Assembly (NCBI RefSeq): GCF_037038585.1
Contig: NC_092521.1
Location: 49,093,898-49,157,897, forward strand
Direction of reading: 5' to 3'
From: Patagioenas fasciata
Lineage: Eukaryota; Chordata; Aves; Columbiformes; Columbidae
DNA: 64,000 bases
The stretch's first letter is position 1. Each line of letters opens with the position of its first letter. A model generated the notes under the pieces. It was not told the DNA's origin and ran no database searches. It was given only the letters and a program-made list of their open reading frames with translations. Of the stretch, positions 1 through 12,800 are shown piece by piece. The position numbers and the translations under genes were made by a program.

Positions 1-3000
1 TTGTCTCTTGCATGTTGCTTCTAAAAAATACATTTTTTTCCATTGCAGGTCAGAGGAAACGTGGTTTGATCAGACTTTTCTCTCACAGCCCTATTGAAAC
101 TGTATGTCCATGAGCTATTCTCTCCAGAGAACCCATTGCTGGGGTGAACAGGCTGGGTTTGTGCTCCTTGGGGAGCATTGGGTGTTGGTGTCCTCACCCA
201 GCCCAGCAAGCCCTGGTCCTTGGAGCACAGCTCTGGCTTGCTGGTCCAGGGAGAGATTTGTCTCTGTATTCCAGAGTCTGGACTGATAAATGATCTCATC
301 TATAGCTCCAAATTGTCTTCTAGCTTCTGTTCTATTATGTAGCTTGTCAGTGTTGTTATTAATTTTCCTGAGGAAAGCGTATAGTGTGGGCTGGCTGGCC
401 TTGCCTGCTCTCCATTAGGATGCAGTCTGAAGCGCAGGGCAGTGACCTCTCGAGTGTGTACCTCATTTTGGGCATTGACTTGAAACAAAAACTACACATG
501 CTGAAGTCCCCAAATCTCATCTACTGCACTCATTCTGGCTTTAGTTCAATCCAGGGGGCTTAGCGGGAATCGCCAATGGATGGTTGATACTTCATTTGAT
601 TAACCTGCAAGCAATTACGCTCAATGCAAAAACAAAAGATAAAACAACCAGAGCATGAACACTAGTTCTGAAGCTCTGTAGCTGTGATTTCACTAATCCC
701 CACTGCTTCTGAATAAATACTTCAGCTCCAGGTGGCTCACATTTATTGCCAGATAAGTAACAAAAGTAGCTCTGCATTTCTTTCCCTTGCTTTCTCCGGT
801 TCAGGAGGCTTGTTTTTCTCCTGCTTGGGGCTGTGCCTGGGCAGCTCAAGAGTAATAGTTTTGGCCCTAACATAGTACTTGGTCTCTTCAAAGCATTGTA
901 CAAACCTTCAATTAAACATCTCTCTACCTGTAAGGGGAAGAAGGTAGCAATAAGCTCATCTTGCAACTGGGGAGGCTGGAGAGGTTTGGCTTCCACCCAC
1001 CCGGGTGGCAAACTGCGCTTCAAGAGTCATGCTCAGCTGCCACCATCTTTCACAACCCCTCTTGCAGAATAGAAAGAGGCTGGAGTCAGTCAGGTGCTAT
1101 GACACATGGTTGTTTAAAGGTGAGACTTGCAAGCTATTCAAGCAAACACAGGGTACCCCTAAGATATCTGAATAAGCTTAAAAAGGAATGCTACAACCCT
1201 GTTAGGCTTGATATACTTTGGGGATATTTTTTTCTTTCAACTCCTTCTCAACTGAGAGAAAAATGAAATCAAATTCCCTTCACCTTTCATGTTTTAAGTA
1301 GGATCTGCTAATGTCTTCATCTCCTTCGTCTGGTTCAGAATTTCAGTAGAGACTATAATTTTCAGTTTATGATATTTCAGTTCCTTACCATAGAACTCAG
1401 GCATCACAGGAGGTGGCGGGGGGAGAAATCACAACAAAAAGCTTCATTGAAATTTGTGAACGAGCTTTGGTCATTCATATAGCAGTCACAACAAAATCCT
1501 GAAGCACTCCAGGAGGGTCGACAGCAGGAACATTTTTCAGGTGTGGTAGCTGAGATGGGGCAAGGCACAGCTGGGTCCCAGCTTCAAACCCTCCAAAATA
1601 AAAATGACAACAGTGGGAAACGAGGTCTTAAAGCCTCACAGATTATCTTCCTCCTTAAGCATCTGCTCCTTTTTCTCGCAGTTGTAGCCTTTAGATGAGT
1701 AGTTTAAAAGCTGTGCTATCGCCTCAACCATAACCAATGCTGCTATTCCAGGAGAAAGCTGCTTGGCTCAGGGACAGCTGTTCCACAGAAAAAATTCTCT
1801 TCTGATGCATTATTGATAGATGTAAGTTAAAGCCATAAAGCTTGCAGCTTTATCAGGCAATATCTACTAAATCCTGGAAGCATGTAAGATAACCTAAATG
1901 TAATCTACTGCATACCAGCTCCTTCAGTGATGGATAGCACAACAAAAGCAGGACTAATGAAAAATTAATGAAAACAGTTACTTCCATAAGAGAAATGATC
2001 TGTTTTCTCCCACCTTTGTATTGATTTTAACTGGCCCTGTAATTGGAAGTGTATAATTTTTTCCTAAGGTAGAAAGCATTGAGGGCGAGGGAGAGCGAGC
2101 GTATAATTCTATCCATGTTTGTGACATACTTTCAGGCTACAAAAACAAAGCATTTTCCTTAGGATGTTGAAACCGCCTGTGAATGCAGACTTCAAGCATA
2201 TTTTCTCAGCTCAGGCAAACTGCCATGCTGGTTGCCTGAAACCAGATATTGCATGAGCAGAGTACTTGGAGTACTTTGAAGGCTAGCGAGGAAGTACAAA
2301 GAAACAATGTTTAAGAAAAATCAAATACAGTGCATGTAACTTGGTGTGCTTAATATGTTTCATGCATTCAAGTCTGTTCCTGATTGATCTGCCACTTTCT
2401 GAAAGCAAAAAATCCTCCAGTAGCTCTTTGGAAAGTGAATGAACATCGGGCTCAGAGGAAGAACATTCTCTGTGAGACCAAACCAATTGCACCATGTTGG
2501 TTGTACTCTGGCTTGACAGTGAGCTAATTGCCACATACAGTCCCACCACCTTCTCAATGACACCCTTAAACACAACTGTCTTTTCCCCTAAATTTAATAG
2601 AGCATGTTTTTTGTTTGTTTGTTTGTTTGTTTCCACCATACAACAGCAGAAATCAGTCTAATCTGTGATGCTGCTGCAAGCTCTGTGTTATATTATTCTT
2701 TTTACCTGCTTAATATTAATATAGCCACTGAGCCCAAAGGGCACTGCTGAGATAATAAATCAATCAGAGTACCATATAGTTTGTTTTGGTACGGAAAAAA
2801 ACCACATTTCTCAAAGTGTTTATGAAATGTCTCTTTCCTGTGCCCTGTTGTGCATGGTATAGGTGTTTTTCTAATCTTGTCCATGAGAGCTATCAGAGAC
2901 ATGATGTAGGGCCGTATTGTGATGAGGAGCTGAGAAGAAAGATGTTTCTGCGTATATTTGTAGTAAATGCTACTCTTTGTCTTTCTCTAGCATCTTTTAG

Positions 3001-3519
3001 CTAGTATGCCTTCACTTAAAATATACAGCTATTTATCAGCTGGAGAGATTTAGCCACATCCTTGGTTGTTACTTTTTGTTACTGTCTTTCTCATTGACCT
3101 GATAACAGCTGCAACACAAGATGAACCACCTCTTTTGATGCATGTCATTAAAAATTAGGGCATTTACTTGTCCTCGGTGTTTGACTTGGCTTTGTTTTTG
3201 TTGCAGCAATCTCAGCTGCTCCAATCTCATCTGATGCTCTGTGCAGCAGATGTGGTGAGTGATGGACATAGATAACCAAGGACTCCCTTTTAACGGTGCC
3301 TCCCTGGCTCTCTGGGCCTTGCTGTGTGAGTGAGTGCTGCAAGAGCAGCACCAGTGACGAGAAACCACCCAAAAGTTGCAGTGGCTGCAGTAAGGGGCAG
3401 ATACTGTACCCACTGTTGGGGACTGTCCAGGCTGCAGGGGTGGGAAGGATGCTGCTGGCAGCAGAGTGTCCTGGGTGGCCCACTCCCTGCTCCACCCTCC
3501 ACGCAGATCCTCCAGGCAC
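1..3519. other. Intergenic DNA, no gene recognised
   Basis: This is ordinary mixed-composition DNA downstream of TAF4B. Open frames up to 143 codons occur (for example 592-1023 on the minus strand). They show no family resemblance, no flanking splice context and no low-complexity bias that would argue for coding. A TTTG microsatellite sits at 2606-2632. I see no RNA gene. Confidence 0.5.
2606..2632. repeat. (TTTG)n microsatellite
   Basis: About six tandem TTTG units are read directly. It is a simple repeat with no sign of function. Confidence 0.9.
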
Positions 3520-3665
3520 AGATCCTCCACGTCCCCTGGAGATACTCAAAAGCCATCTGGACACATTTCTCCGCAACCAGCTCTAGGTGGCCCTGCTTGA
3601 GCAGGGGGGATGGACAAGATGACCTCCAGAGGTCCCTTCCAACCTCGACTGCTCTGTTTTTCTGT
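3520..3665 (+). mobile_element. CR1 LINE, 3'-end fragment (plus orientation)
   Basis: The segment has the characteristic CR1 3' UTR order: a CCTGGAGATACTCAAAAGCC block, then CTGCTTGAGCAGGGGG, then TCCAGAGGTCCCTTCCAACC. The tail is degraded, ending in TCTGTTTTTCTG rather than clean ATTCTGTG units. Only the last ~150 bp survive, as expected from 5' truncation during target-primed reverse transcription. The 5' limit is approximate. Confidence 0.9.
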
Positions 3666-6389
3666 TGTTCCCAGGAATATGGGAAGGCACTGGGGGCTCC
3701 TGGGGGCTGAGGGTCCTGGCAAAGCATGTAAGGGTATGAGCAAGGCATTCCTGGGACAGGCCAGCTGTGTCCCTGGGTGACAATTAGTGCATGCTTGAGT
3801 AGTTAACTGGATGAAGAGCTCAGCATCCTGGGTCTCAGTCCTACTGCTCTGCTGTGGGAAGAGCAGCTCTGCAGCTCAGCTCTGCACGGTGGGAAGTAGT
3901 GTATGAAAGGAAGAACGCTATGTAAACAAGAAAGGGTCTTAATGTGGGAAAACAAAGCTGTAAGTCATCAAAAATCGTTAACAGCAATGTCACAGAAGAA
4001 ACATTTAGGATCACTGGCAACTCTGGCATTAGGTCTGTATTTTGTATGCTGCTTGTTAATTCATGCTAGTGATGGCAAAACTTGGGAATGATAAACGGTG
4101 AGGGCAAGTAAAACATGCACATGAGGAAGTGATTAGCACATACCTTTTCTTCAGCATGCCAGAGTGAGAGAAGGACGGTAATTTCAGTGAAAACACATAG
4201 AGTAGAAAGTGATCCTGATCACTTCCATTCTTTAAAGAAGAAAACCTACAGTTACACCTGTTACTGCATCAAAAAAGGCAGGCCAGCTACCTTATGCTGT
4301 GCAAAAAAGAAGAGACACACTGAAAAAGCCTGTTCTGTTACAGATGATGTTCTTACTACTTTCTCCTTTCACCATCTGTACATGAATTACAAAGTCAACT
4401 TTCTGCCTGGGCATCAGTTCATTCTGTCTCACTCAACCTGTGTTGTGGACTGTAAGAAAGTTCATCGAAAGAAATAGAAACAATGTGTAATTTTTTTTTT
4501 TTCCAGAAACAATCATTATTTACACTAACACATGACTGTTTTTCTTAAAAATGAATGTACACTCTGTGTCTGTCCATTCCCCCACCTTGGCATTTAACTG
4601 GGCAGGGCAGAGACTGAGTAAAGTTTCGCTTTGGTAAGAGCAGAAAAGGAGAACTCCTCCACTCCACACAGTGGGATAAAGTTGATGCTTGCTTGCAGAA
4701 AGAGCTCTTCTCCCAAGCAACAACTGAGAACTCTTATTAAACAAGCGTAAATAAAACCAGAGCCTTTTGAGCAGCATCAGAAACAGAATAGTCTGCATGT
4801 GTTGCCTCAAAAATCAAAAAAAACAGCAGGGAAAGGGCTTTCATGCTTCCTGGCTCTTCTCAGAGAACCAGAGAGGCCACAAATGCATTTCTTCCTCCAA
4901 GTGTCACTCTTAAGAAGCATTGTTTATTTCTAAGCATCACAATTGTCTTGCATTTTCTTAGAAGTGAGACATCACTTCATTCCACTTTCCTTCCATTGAT
5001 GTATTATCTGGAGTTTTCATTCTGTCCTCTCATTTTTTTCAATCAAGACAGAGCTTTTGCAACTTTTATTTTTTTCCAGTAGGGAATGGAATGGGGATTC
5101 AGTCCTAATGGGGGTTGAAAGCCATCGGATGCCAGGGCTGAGCTTGATGTAATAAACTATATTTAAAGTATTACTCATAGAAAGTCTGTGAACAGTGAAA
5201 CTGCAGCTCATAATTACATGACATTGTTGCTGAAGAGCAAAAGAACGAACAGCAGTGCTTCGAGAAAGGTAAAACCAGTGCTGCTCAGAGCTCCATTGTG
5301 GGGCCCCCATTTGGGAAGACATTTCAGGGTGTCCTTAGCCATCAGTGCAGTGGAATTTCAGTCTTCATTTCAATGGGACACTCACAGTATTTGTGCATAT
5401 ATTGTACATACATTGCCATACCTCACTAAGCTAAGACACAGATGCCTAAAGGAAAGAAGGGCCAGAAGACACCAGAGAAAGCTTCCTCAAAGCTCATTCT
5501 TCCTGATTTTTTGATTTGTTTTACTGATTATAGGGACAGATATTGATTTTCAAGCTCTAAAAAAACCTGAAGACATAGCATCTTGTTCTGCCATGTTCTC
5601 AATATGCTTAAAAAAAATCACTCCATGACCGCATTTTTCCCCTATAAAAATATGAGCAATTAACACAGCAGGTTCTCAGTTCAATATGTACAATTTATTG
5701 TAAAATGTACATAATTGGGTTTGGCAGACAGCAAATGCACCAACGCAAGCACAAACATTTTACAAATCTATATGTAATACTGGATGTTGATGGATTATTA
5801 CTACAGCAAGATGTCACATTAAATAACTGGTGCAGATGTACAGTAGCAAATTACTGGTTTTGCCATTTTCATTAAAAAAGGAAACAAACAAAAGAAACCC
5901 TATTCACATCTCCATTATTTATTGAAGATTTTTTTAATACACTCACTGCTGGAGCATCTGGGTGTATTAAACAGCTGAATTCAGTATCATATAAAGCTAA
6001 ATTGCCCACAATGGGGAGCTGCCTCATTTCATTCTTCTTAAAAGTCCAAAATGTGTTTGCTGAACCTGAGGCACTCATCTCCTCAATGATATGGTGTGCT
6101 GGCAACTATTTCACCAAAGAGAGGGAGAAGCAGGGAGTGGGGGGCACATGTTGCTCTGCTGCTGAGACCCTGGCCAAGCTGTGGCCAAAAATTTCCATGC
6201 ACAGGGGGAAGGACAGGAACAGGAGTAGAGGTCAAAACTTCTTAGTCACAGGCCTGTTTTAAAACCTGGTGGCCAAAGAGCCATCTCTGAGCTGCCCAGC
6301 AGTTGCAGGGTTGGGTCTGTGGAGAGAGCCACCATCCTGAGTTAACTCAGCAACCTCTCAAGCTCTCTGGCTCCCAGATATCTACTGTA
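3666..6389. other. Intergenic DNA, no gene recognised
   Basis: No coding sequence is supported here. The part from about 5640 to 5900 is AT-rich and, read on the minus strand, resembles the end of an mRNA 3' UTR (see the separate polyadenylation-signal entry). The rest looks neutral. Confidence 0.45.
5694..5699 (-). promoter_or_regulatory. Candidate polyadenylation signal (minus strand)
   Basis: AATAAA is read on the minus strand, preceded by TGTACATTTTAC and followed by TTGTACATATTG. The ~200 bp upstream on that strand (to about 5900) is AU-rich with UUUAAU and UGUA elements, as in many vertebrate 3' UTR ends. No open coding exon feeding into it was found, so the transcript is unknown. An isolated hexamer can occur by chance. 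KCTD1, expected on this side, should be transcribed from the plus strand. Confidence 0.3.
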
Positions 6390-6800
6390 GAATCACAGAA
6401 TAGTTTGGGTTGGAAGGGATCTTCAAAGGTCATCTAGTCCAATCTACTGTAATGAGCAGGGACATCTTCAACTAGATCAGGTTGCTCAGAGCCCTGTCCA
6501 GCCTGGCCTTGAATGTCTCCATGGATGGGGCATCTACCACTTTGCTGGGCAACCCGGGCCAGTGTTTCACCACCCTCAGTGTAAAAAATTTCTTCCTCAT
6601 GAATCTCCTGAATTTCCTTACCTTTAGTTTAAAACCATTACCCTTTGTCCTCTCACAACAGTCCTATGACAATACTAAAAAGTTTGTCCTTATCTCTCGT
6701 ATGGGCCCCTTTTAAGTACTAAAAGGCTGAAATAAAGTCTCCCCAGGCTCTTCTCTCTCCAGGCTGAACAATTTTCAGCACTCTTTTATCTACAGACCCA
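6390..6800 (-). mobile_element. CR1 LINE fragment (minus orientation), ~410 bp
   Basis: The segment opens on the plus strand with AATCACAGAATAGTTTGGGT and TGGAAGGGATCTTCAAAGG, the reverse complement of a CR1 tail. It continues through the ORF2 C-terminal/3' UTR region (CCTGGCCTTGAATGTCTCCA, TTGTCCTCTCACAACAG, CTCTCTCCAGGCTGAAC). The 77-codon open frame at 6482-6715 is an antisense reading of this element, not a gene. The older mismatched sequence implies an inactive fossil. Confidence 0.93.
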
Positions 6801-9800
6801 TGGATTGACTTTTTTTTAAAAGCACTCTGACGTGTAGCAGGGGCACACCACAGCAGTCATATATTCCCTTGGCCACCTGAAGTACCCTTTGGTGCTTGAG
6901 GTGCCCCCAGCAGGACATGGGGAAACCCTTGCTGCTGGTTGAGAGGCTGGGAGCAGCAGGGTGCTGCAAAGAAGGCTGCACTTGTGTCTGTTAGGGTAGC
7001 GGGGGTTGTGGTGGAGGAGTGAACTGAGTCTGCCCTGTCTGGCATGCCACATGCCTCTGCCCTGTGTTCCTTGGTCCTGTGGGAAGCCCTGCAGCCCCTC
7101 AGGAAAAAACAGAGGGTCCTGCAGCACCTGCCCAGTCTTGGACCCTGGGACACACCAAGCAGGGTGGGCAGGACAAGGGGACCTTACTCTGTTCCTTCCA
7201 TGCCCCATTACCCTTATGTCTTTTCCCAGAGATCACAGACAGCTCAGATAGTTTCCCGCCTCTCTGGAGGTGTAAGTGTTCTTTAGAGAAGTCTCTTCAT
7301 GTCACTAGTGGAGCTCAGACCTTGATGTCAAAGTCCCTGTGTCCATCCCTATACCCAACACCTCCTGTGTTTCACACAGATGTTCCTCCATTTGTCACCT
7401 GCTTTCACATCTTCTTTGGCCTCTCCCTCATCCCGGAGCGGATTTTTCCATTCGTTTTCCCATCTTCTGTATCTTCCTTCTCCCTTAACCCATTTTTCAT
7501 CATCTCTTTCGAGTCATCTGTTTTTTTATTTCTCCTATAATCCTGCACATTAGGATAATTTTCATTTTAACTGCTTAACATAACCACTAGATTTGTGTTT
7601 TAGCCTTGTTTGGCAGGTTGAAGGCTCCCTTTTCTATCTTATGTTCTGCATTCTCTTCTCCCTCTTAATAAAGTCCAGGGCTGACAGACTTGGGATCCAG
7701 CTCAGCTTCAGTGGGAAGCTTCACCAGTGATCTCCGTAGGAGCAGGGGGAAAACATTCAAAATATTCCAGTGTAAGAGTCTATAACTATCTGGGTTTGTC
7801 TATGGCCAGATTTCTCAAGGTAATCCACATTTCCAGCACCCTCAGCTCCAGAGGGACCTGTAGGCAGAAAAAACATTTCTGAAAAGCATGTCATGTTTCT
7901 TTAGGTTACAGATGATGGAGGCAGCATCATACCTGGTTTGATCCAACATGTCAGAGCAGGGACCTTATCTCCTGCAAGTCTCTGCTAGGCATCATGCCCA
8001 GTCCTTCTGCTACATTTATATTTATCAGTAGTACATTTGGAAGGAAGGAGAAAATCTTTTTTGCCTTCCAGCTTGTTTCCAGGGGCAGCTCATAGAATTT
8101 CACATCTTTCAAGCAAGCCAGACATATCTGTTCCATCACCCAGTTTACACACTCACGCATTGCATGACTGTGGAGCTGCCCCACGGTAGTTTTCTGAGTG
8201 TGTGTATCCTCGAGACATGCTCTGGCCATCCCAAACCAACAGCTATGATGGGTGATGCCATTCATCCACATAGCTAATCTAACAAAAACCCATAACATAC
8301 GTTCAGCGATATGCCAGAAAATATGCTTTTGCTGGCAGGACTTACACCATGATGTTGCTTTCCTCAGCAAGCAAAGGAGGGACTGATAGGAGGGATGCCT
8401 GCAGGAGGCTCACTCAACCTCTGCATAACCTGGGGTGGCAGCCCTGGCAAAGCTTTTCTAATGCAGTCGTGAAAATAGGCAGCTCTTGTTGCTTCCAGCC
8501 TTGTAGAAAGACTCCCACATTGTGCTCCCATCGTATTCAGATGGTTTTAATTCTTCAGTTGCAAAACACCTCAGAAAAATAATCCAAAATGATCTCAGGA
8601 GTGAAAGAAAAATGGAGCGGCAGCTGTTTTTGAGTAGGGATCCTTCATCAAATGGTGTCTGTTCAAACCCCTTCTGTTCAGTGGGAGATGTCCCACTAGA
8701 AAAAGTCCCCCATTTCCAGTTATCTTTCCTGTAGCTGTCATTGCGCTGCTCATTGTTTGTGAAGTTACCGACACCTGTGTCTCCCTCAGATGCGATCTGG
8801 AGGCTCCCACTGTTTATTTCAATGTAAATATTTTTTTTGTTGAGAAACAAAAGAGCTGGAAAAAGGGAGGTTATGGGAATATTCAGGATGAGATAAGGAA
8901 TCTGAGGCAGTGAAGAACACATCAATTACCTCAGCTCACACGCTCATCTGCCAGATGAAACCAGTTTTACCGGCTGTTGCCCAAAGGCAAAACACCATAG
9001 GGCTTCTGATGTCATGTTGGCCTTTGGCTATGAGCCCGGGTAAATGGGTACCTGGCAGAGAGAGAAAAAGGGCTGTGCTGCTTAATGCCAGCTTCATCTA
9101 TTTATGTTCGTCTAGCATCAATTAAAAATATCTCTGTCTCATTCTGCCTGCCTGCCTGCTAGTATGGTATTTGTTTTCTTTCCATAACACTGTAGATTGC
9201 CTTGCCTTACAGTTTACAACAGCAAGAGTTGGCATTTGCCTCTGGCAGGGCAAAAGATGAGAAACCATTTCACTTCCATGCTACTTTTCCTCCACTCTTT
9301 CTCAGCACAGAGCAGCAAAGGTGTTGGATGCACTGGTTGTTGTGGAGAAGGCCAGGGTTGTTAATTTGCAGTGCTTCAATAACATTTTTCCTTAGGATTT
9401 AAATTGAATTGGTAGCGTTGCTGAGACAATATAGTGCTGTACATCTGAACTACGTTCTGTGTACTCAGCTGTTGTTTTTTCTTTATTATATTAACCTTCT
9501 TTTTTTTTTTTTTTAATCCTTTTTATATCAGCAAGACCCAGTGAAGCAGACTTTATGTTGCAATGATCCTGCATGTTTTGGTTATAAATATCCCGAAGCA
9601 AAGTTAAGGTTTTTTTCATATAACTATCAAAGCAAGTGTCTGCTTCAGCACAGAGTGAAAGGGCCATTTTACACATAAAAGCTCATCAGTGGGTGGTAAA
9701 CAGCTTTTGTCCTAATACATATTGCAAATATTCTGCTGCGGTGTAGACTGACGGCTTTGGTGAAATTGGTAGCATCTGACTGAGATGCAACAGTTCTCTA

Positions 9801-12800
9801 TGTTAGTTGCTATCGTGGGAGCCTAACCAGGGTCTGAGCACTCAAGAAATCCCAGGAAAATCAAGTTTTTTGCCTGTTGCATTACAAAACATGTCTCCCG
9901 TGTTTTAAATTTCCAGTTGTCTCCTTGAGCGAAAACAAAGCCACAAAGTAATTTAAAACCAAAGGAGGTAAAAATCAGTAACTTCAGCAATAACAACGTA
10001 GACAGTTTCCTCCATCGCAATCTCCCATCTAGATTTTCTGAGCGGAGTTGTGATTTCAGCAGCTGCCTTGGCAGGTGCCCAGCATGATGCACCTGAAAGC
10101 AGCCAGATTGTCTGAGAATGGATCCGCAATGGTTTTGGAAAATCAGAGGTCTTCAAGAGTTCTGAAGTTGAACATTAAAAACTACTAAATATTTCACATT
10201 TTTCTCCTTCCTCAGTGTTGCATGCCCTCAGAATGGCAAACGTTTCATGATCTGAAGTCAACACAACAGCACTAGTGTATATCACCGGCTTGCAACAAAA
10301 TCTATTTGAAGGGATGTTTTAAAGCAGTCTGCAGTGCTGGAAGGCGGCTTTTTCTGTGCCGCTTCTAGCAAGGATGTGCTGATCTGAGCACTCAGTGGCA
10401 TGATTTATTTATTAGAACTTCATACCATTTTTTTTCTCCCCATCGACACAGGATTAAAATTAAACATCCTTAACTGCACAAGATGAAATTATAGCTTAGC
10501 TCATTCAGGTACGTCTGTATTAGATATGTGTGTAAGTGACTGCTCTCTAGTAGCTTGATTTTGTGTTTGTGTACAGGCAAAAGTCCCCTGAGACAGCTCG
10601 CCCAAGTCAGATGTTCAGAAGAACTGTAACTATTTCCGGAGGTGGTAATGATTGGACCAGGCCAGGGCAAACATTTGCAGCCTTTGATTCTTCAAAGACG
10701 CCATCAATAGTTGTCACTGATACTAAGGGGAGCTGTCATTAAGGCTAAGGTCCTTGTGAATGCATTAAATTCATGGCCTCATCATTTTACCTGCTGAGCA
10801 TAGTGCTGTGCCAACAAGCCTTAAAGCTCAATAACTCACCTCTTTGTGGGCTGATGAAGAGGAAGTTGTGTTCTCCAGTCATGCACCTACCTGGCCACTG
10901 AGCGCTGCTCTCCAGTGGTATGAGTGGCCCAGGGGACACCAGTGCTGGAAGAGTCTGGCCACGCAAGATGCATGTCCACAAGTGACTGCAGCATGGTGGG
11001 AGATCTTAAGTTGTAGTAGCACTGAAGCAAAGCTTGATGCAGGTTTACATTCAAAGACCCCTTAAGGGTGCACTGGGCCAGGGATGGTGCTTCAGCACAT
11101 GCAGATTTTGCACGGCAGCTTGGGGAAGCAAGGGAATGCCAGGGAAGGCAGCTGCTGGCAGCACAGACAGTGGTCACTTGCCCACTCTACTTCACATTAA
11201 GAATTTGCTCACAGTAGTTACCAAGGCTCAGGCTAAGGGCTATAATGGTACCTTACCGGGGTCTCATCCTTTGGTCATGTTTCCTACTTGGAGATGGTCC
11301 AGGCAAATGGGAAATGTCTGGCTGGATGTCCTGCTGCTGGCGCACAGCAACACCTCACAGGGTGACATCATGGAAAGCCAAAATGCTGAGAGCAGCCCTG
11401 GAGATACACAAGATCCAGGAGAGGGGAGGAAAAGCAGGTCCACTGCCACGGAGGCACTGCTGGCTGCTTTGGGTGCTGGGGAAGGAACAGGCACATGCAG
11501 AAACATGGCTGGCAGGGAAGGTATGTGATGCAGAGTGAATCAGGACCCACATCCAGGCACTGCCATGGGCACCCAGGTGACCCAGCCATGAAAAACACTG
11601 CAGGGCCAGATTGCACTGCTGCAAATGGGTTGTGTTGTGCCGCTCCACTGTTACATTTTCTCTTGCCCCATCAAGCACAGTTACTCCAATGTCCAGGCTG
11701 ACACATATGAATTTGAGCTTGAGGTTCAAACAGTATGAATGGGGCAAAGGGGCTCCAGAAGATAACAACAGCTTTTCAGGGAGGTGGTTTACCTGTGCCT
11801 CTGCTTCCCTTGGGGTGTCCATTGCCTTCACAGCTGGGGAGAGAGCAATGGGACATGGTCATCCAAACTGGCCATGGGTCAAGCAGCCTGCTGGTCTTTT
11901 GCTGATGGACATGGTATTGAGTAGCCAGAGCCAGGCAAGCTTGTGGAGTGGTTTGTGTCATGCTAACAGTGTGCATGGTGCAGGCTTGCTTGGCCTGAGT
12001 AGAGTTTGAAAGGGCCTTGTTGGGGATGCAAAGGTTCTTTTTTTTGGGAAAAGTGTTGCCTGTGAGGGACTCTAAACTTCACAAAGCACGCAGGTAAGCA
12101 GTGGGAAGGACTGTGGCAGAAGGTGGGCTCTGCCCTCTCTGCCAGCGGGTCTGCACAGCATCCAACAGATCAGAGCAGGTGCAGGCTTCAGGGGAAAGCA
12201 GGCCCTGTAGCGTTGTGTAAAAGCTGAATGCTTCCTCTGCAAGGATCACAAAGGAGTAATGAAATATGCTTCTTACTGAAAACATTATTGAATGTGCAAC
12301 TTGCTGCCTTTTACACCAGCTGCTTTGAAACACAACCTCATCCTGCATGCAACCAGCTGCAAAAGCAAGGTCTGCTTTAGCCTGTAGACTCCCTAGTTTC
12401 CCTCCTTTTGCAATAACTAACAAGTGTATTACTTTGTCCACTGGTCTCTGTGCATATGTTATGTGGTGACATATGATGTGGTGACAACACTGAAACCAGC
12501 TGCCCTGTACTCAAGATTCCCCAAGGTTTGGAATGAAAGTTAGTTATCATCACAAAGACCTTCACACTTGAGTTGGTTGGTGATTACAGAGTATGAAGGA
12601 ATGAGATAGTAGAGCTTGAGTAGTTTTATTGCAAACAATGTGGTCAAGATTATGCTGTAGATGTTGAGGTGGCCTCATTCATGAAGCTTAAATCACACAA
12701 TAGGAGATGCAGTCATGTTACCAATGCTCGCAGTAGCATAATGTATATGAAAGTACCTCCAGTGCTTCCATCTCCCCAGAAGTAAACAGAAATTAAAATA

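Noticed and set aside
592-1023. 143-codon minus-strand open frame
   Set aside because: No recognisable family or splice context, and composition looks like chance.
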